Shown here: positions 6,147 through 6,432 of the stretch, one piece after another
How the letters are laid out: each line of letters opens with the position of its first letter
Position numbering within the stretch: the first letter of the stretch is position 1
Assembly (NCBI GenBank): GCA_002733155.1
Contig: NVUO01000008.1
Span: 49,002 to 55,433, forward strand
From: Sulfurimonas sp.
Lineage (GTDB): Bacteria > Campylobacterota > Campylobacteria > Campylobacterales > Sulfurimonadaceae
Direction of reading: 5' to 3'
Length of the DNA stretch: 6,432 bases
Position numbers and translations under genes: made by a program
Notes under the pieces: model-generated
Told to the model about the DNA's origin: nothing
The model's database searches: none
What the model saw: the letters and a program-made list of their open reading frames with translations, nothing else

Positions 6147-6432
6147 CTTAAATCACCCAATAAATCTACTAATCTTGGATTATTATCACTAAACTTTGTA
6201 GCTTTATAAACTTGTTTTATACCATCACAATTTACTATACTGCCACTATCATGGGCGAAATTTGCAAAACCATATACTAAATCATAATTATCTTCACAAG
6301 AGATGCTAGTAAACTGTATAAGTTTTTTCTGCTCTAATTCTTTTGTTTTTAAGTAGCTATGGTCAAAATTTATAACAATTTTTGCCTTTTCTAAACTCTT
6401 AAAAAACTCTTCTTTTTTTGTATTTATTTTTA
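6143..6432 (-). CDS. nuoG: NADH-quinone oxidoreductase subunit G, C-terminal end (cut by right edge)
   Basis: An open frame enters from the right edge and encodes the last 95 whole residues of a soluble protein, ending in NNPRLVDLLGDLR and TGA at 6145-6143, which overlaps the nuoH ATG by 4 nt. Position directly before nuoH is where bacteria carry nuoG, the large iron-sulfur subunit of the NADH-side arm. The fragment fits the end of a molybdopterin-oxidoreductase-like domain: a strand-like KIVINFDHSYLKTKE, then ANFAHDSGSIVNCDGIKQ. The latter is a degenerate match to the family pattern in which a Glu, a Gly-Thr, an Asn and a Glu-Gly-Arg-x-Gln are spaced across a loop. The FeS-cluster cysteines of NuoG are N-terminal and outside the window. 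The assignment therefore rests mostly on gene order plus this weak motif. The ORF is too short here to show whether any domain is missing. Confidence 0.8.
   Translation of the reverse strand, partial: KINTKKEEFFKSLEKAKIVINFDHSYLKTKELEQKKLIQFTSISCEDNYDLVYGFANFAHDSGSIVNCDGIKQVYKATKFSDNNPRLVDLLGDLR

Noticed and set aside
6007..6192. Open frame of 61 codons on the plus strand, antisense to the nuoH start and nuoG end
   Set aside because: It lies opposite conserved nuoH coding sequence (the QDRLGPNR motif region) and has no independent sign of being a gene.
1..6432. Recurring short words such as TATAGCTAT and TAGCTATCAA on the plus strand, considered as dispersed repeats
   Set aside because: They are reverse complements of Ile-Ala-Ile type codon runs (ATA GCT ATA) in hydrophobic helices of an AT-rich genome. 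They have no regular spacing or flanking identity.
1..6432. Possible membrane-bound hydrogenase or Mrp antiporter operon instead of complex I
   Set aside because: NuoL/M-like, NuoH-like and NuoI-like genes occur there too, but the complete G-H-I-J-K-L-M-N order, NuoK and NuoJ signatures, and the quinone-loop motif of NuoH fit complex I.

Overview
The window is a gene-dense piece of a respiratory complex I (proton-pumping NADH:quinone oxidoreductase, nuo) operon. Every gene is on the minus strand, so transcription runs from the right edge to the left. In that order the genes are nuoG (3' end only, cut by the right edge), nuoH, nuoI, nuoJ, nuoK, nuoL, nuoM and nuoN (5' end only, cut by the left edge). 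This is the canonical bacterial order of the second half of a nuo operon. No gene is missing and no foreign gene has been inserted.

There is essentially no non-coding DNA. Every one of the seven junctions is an overlap. Four are 4-nt ATGA stop/start overlaps (G/H, J/K, K/L, L/M) and three are 11-nt overlaps (H/I, I/J, M/N). I see no promoter, terminator, RNA gene, mobile element or CRISPR array. Regulation within the window is therefore likely translational: Shine-Dalgarno sites embedded in the upstream gene's last codons, plus coupling through the overlaps. nuoJ starts with TTG behind a strong Shine-Dalgarno site.

Functionally, NuoG and NuoI belong to the peripheral electron-transfer arm: NuoG is the large iron-sulfur subunit, and NuoI carries two [4Fe-4S] clusters next to the quinone site. 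NuoH is the membrane subunit that forms the quinone chamber and links to the proton-pumping arm. NuoJ and NuoK are small membrane subunits of the proton/charge relay, and NuoL, NuoM and NuoN are the three antiporter-like pumping subunits. The key residues I could check (NuoI cysteines, NuoH acidic loop, NuoK glutamates, NuoL and NuoM Glu/Lys pairs) are present, so the complex looks functional.

The DNA is very AT-rich (about 30% GC by eye), with heavy use of ATA, TTA and AGA codons and tightly overlapping genes. That fits a low-GC Campylobacterota (for example an Arcobacteraceae or Sulfurimonas-like organism), but this is inferred from style and general resemblance and is not proven. Mild oddities are a roughly 420-residue NuoH with extra hydrophobic segments near the C-terminus, a divergent signature loop in NuoM, and a degenerate NuoG C-terminus. 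I found no convincing evidence of a previously undescribed system.
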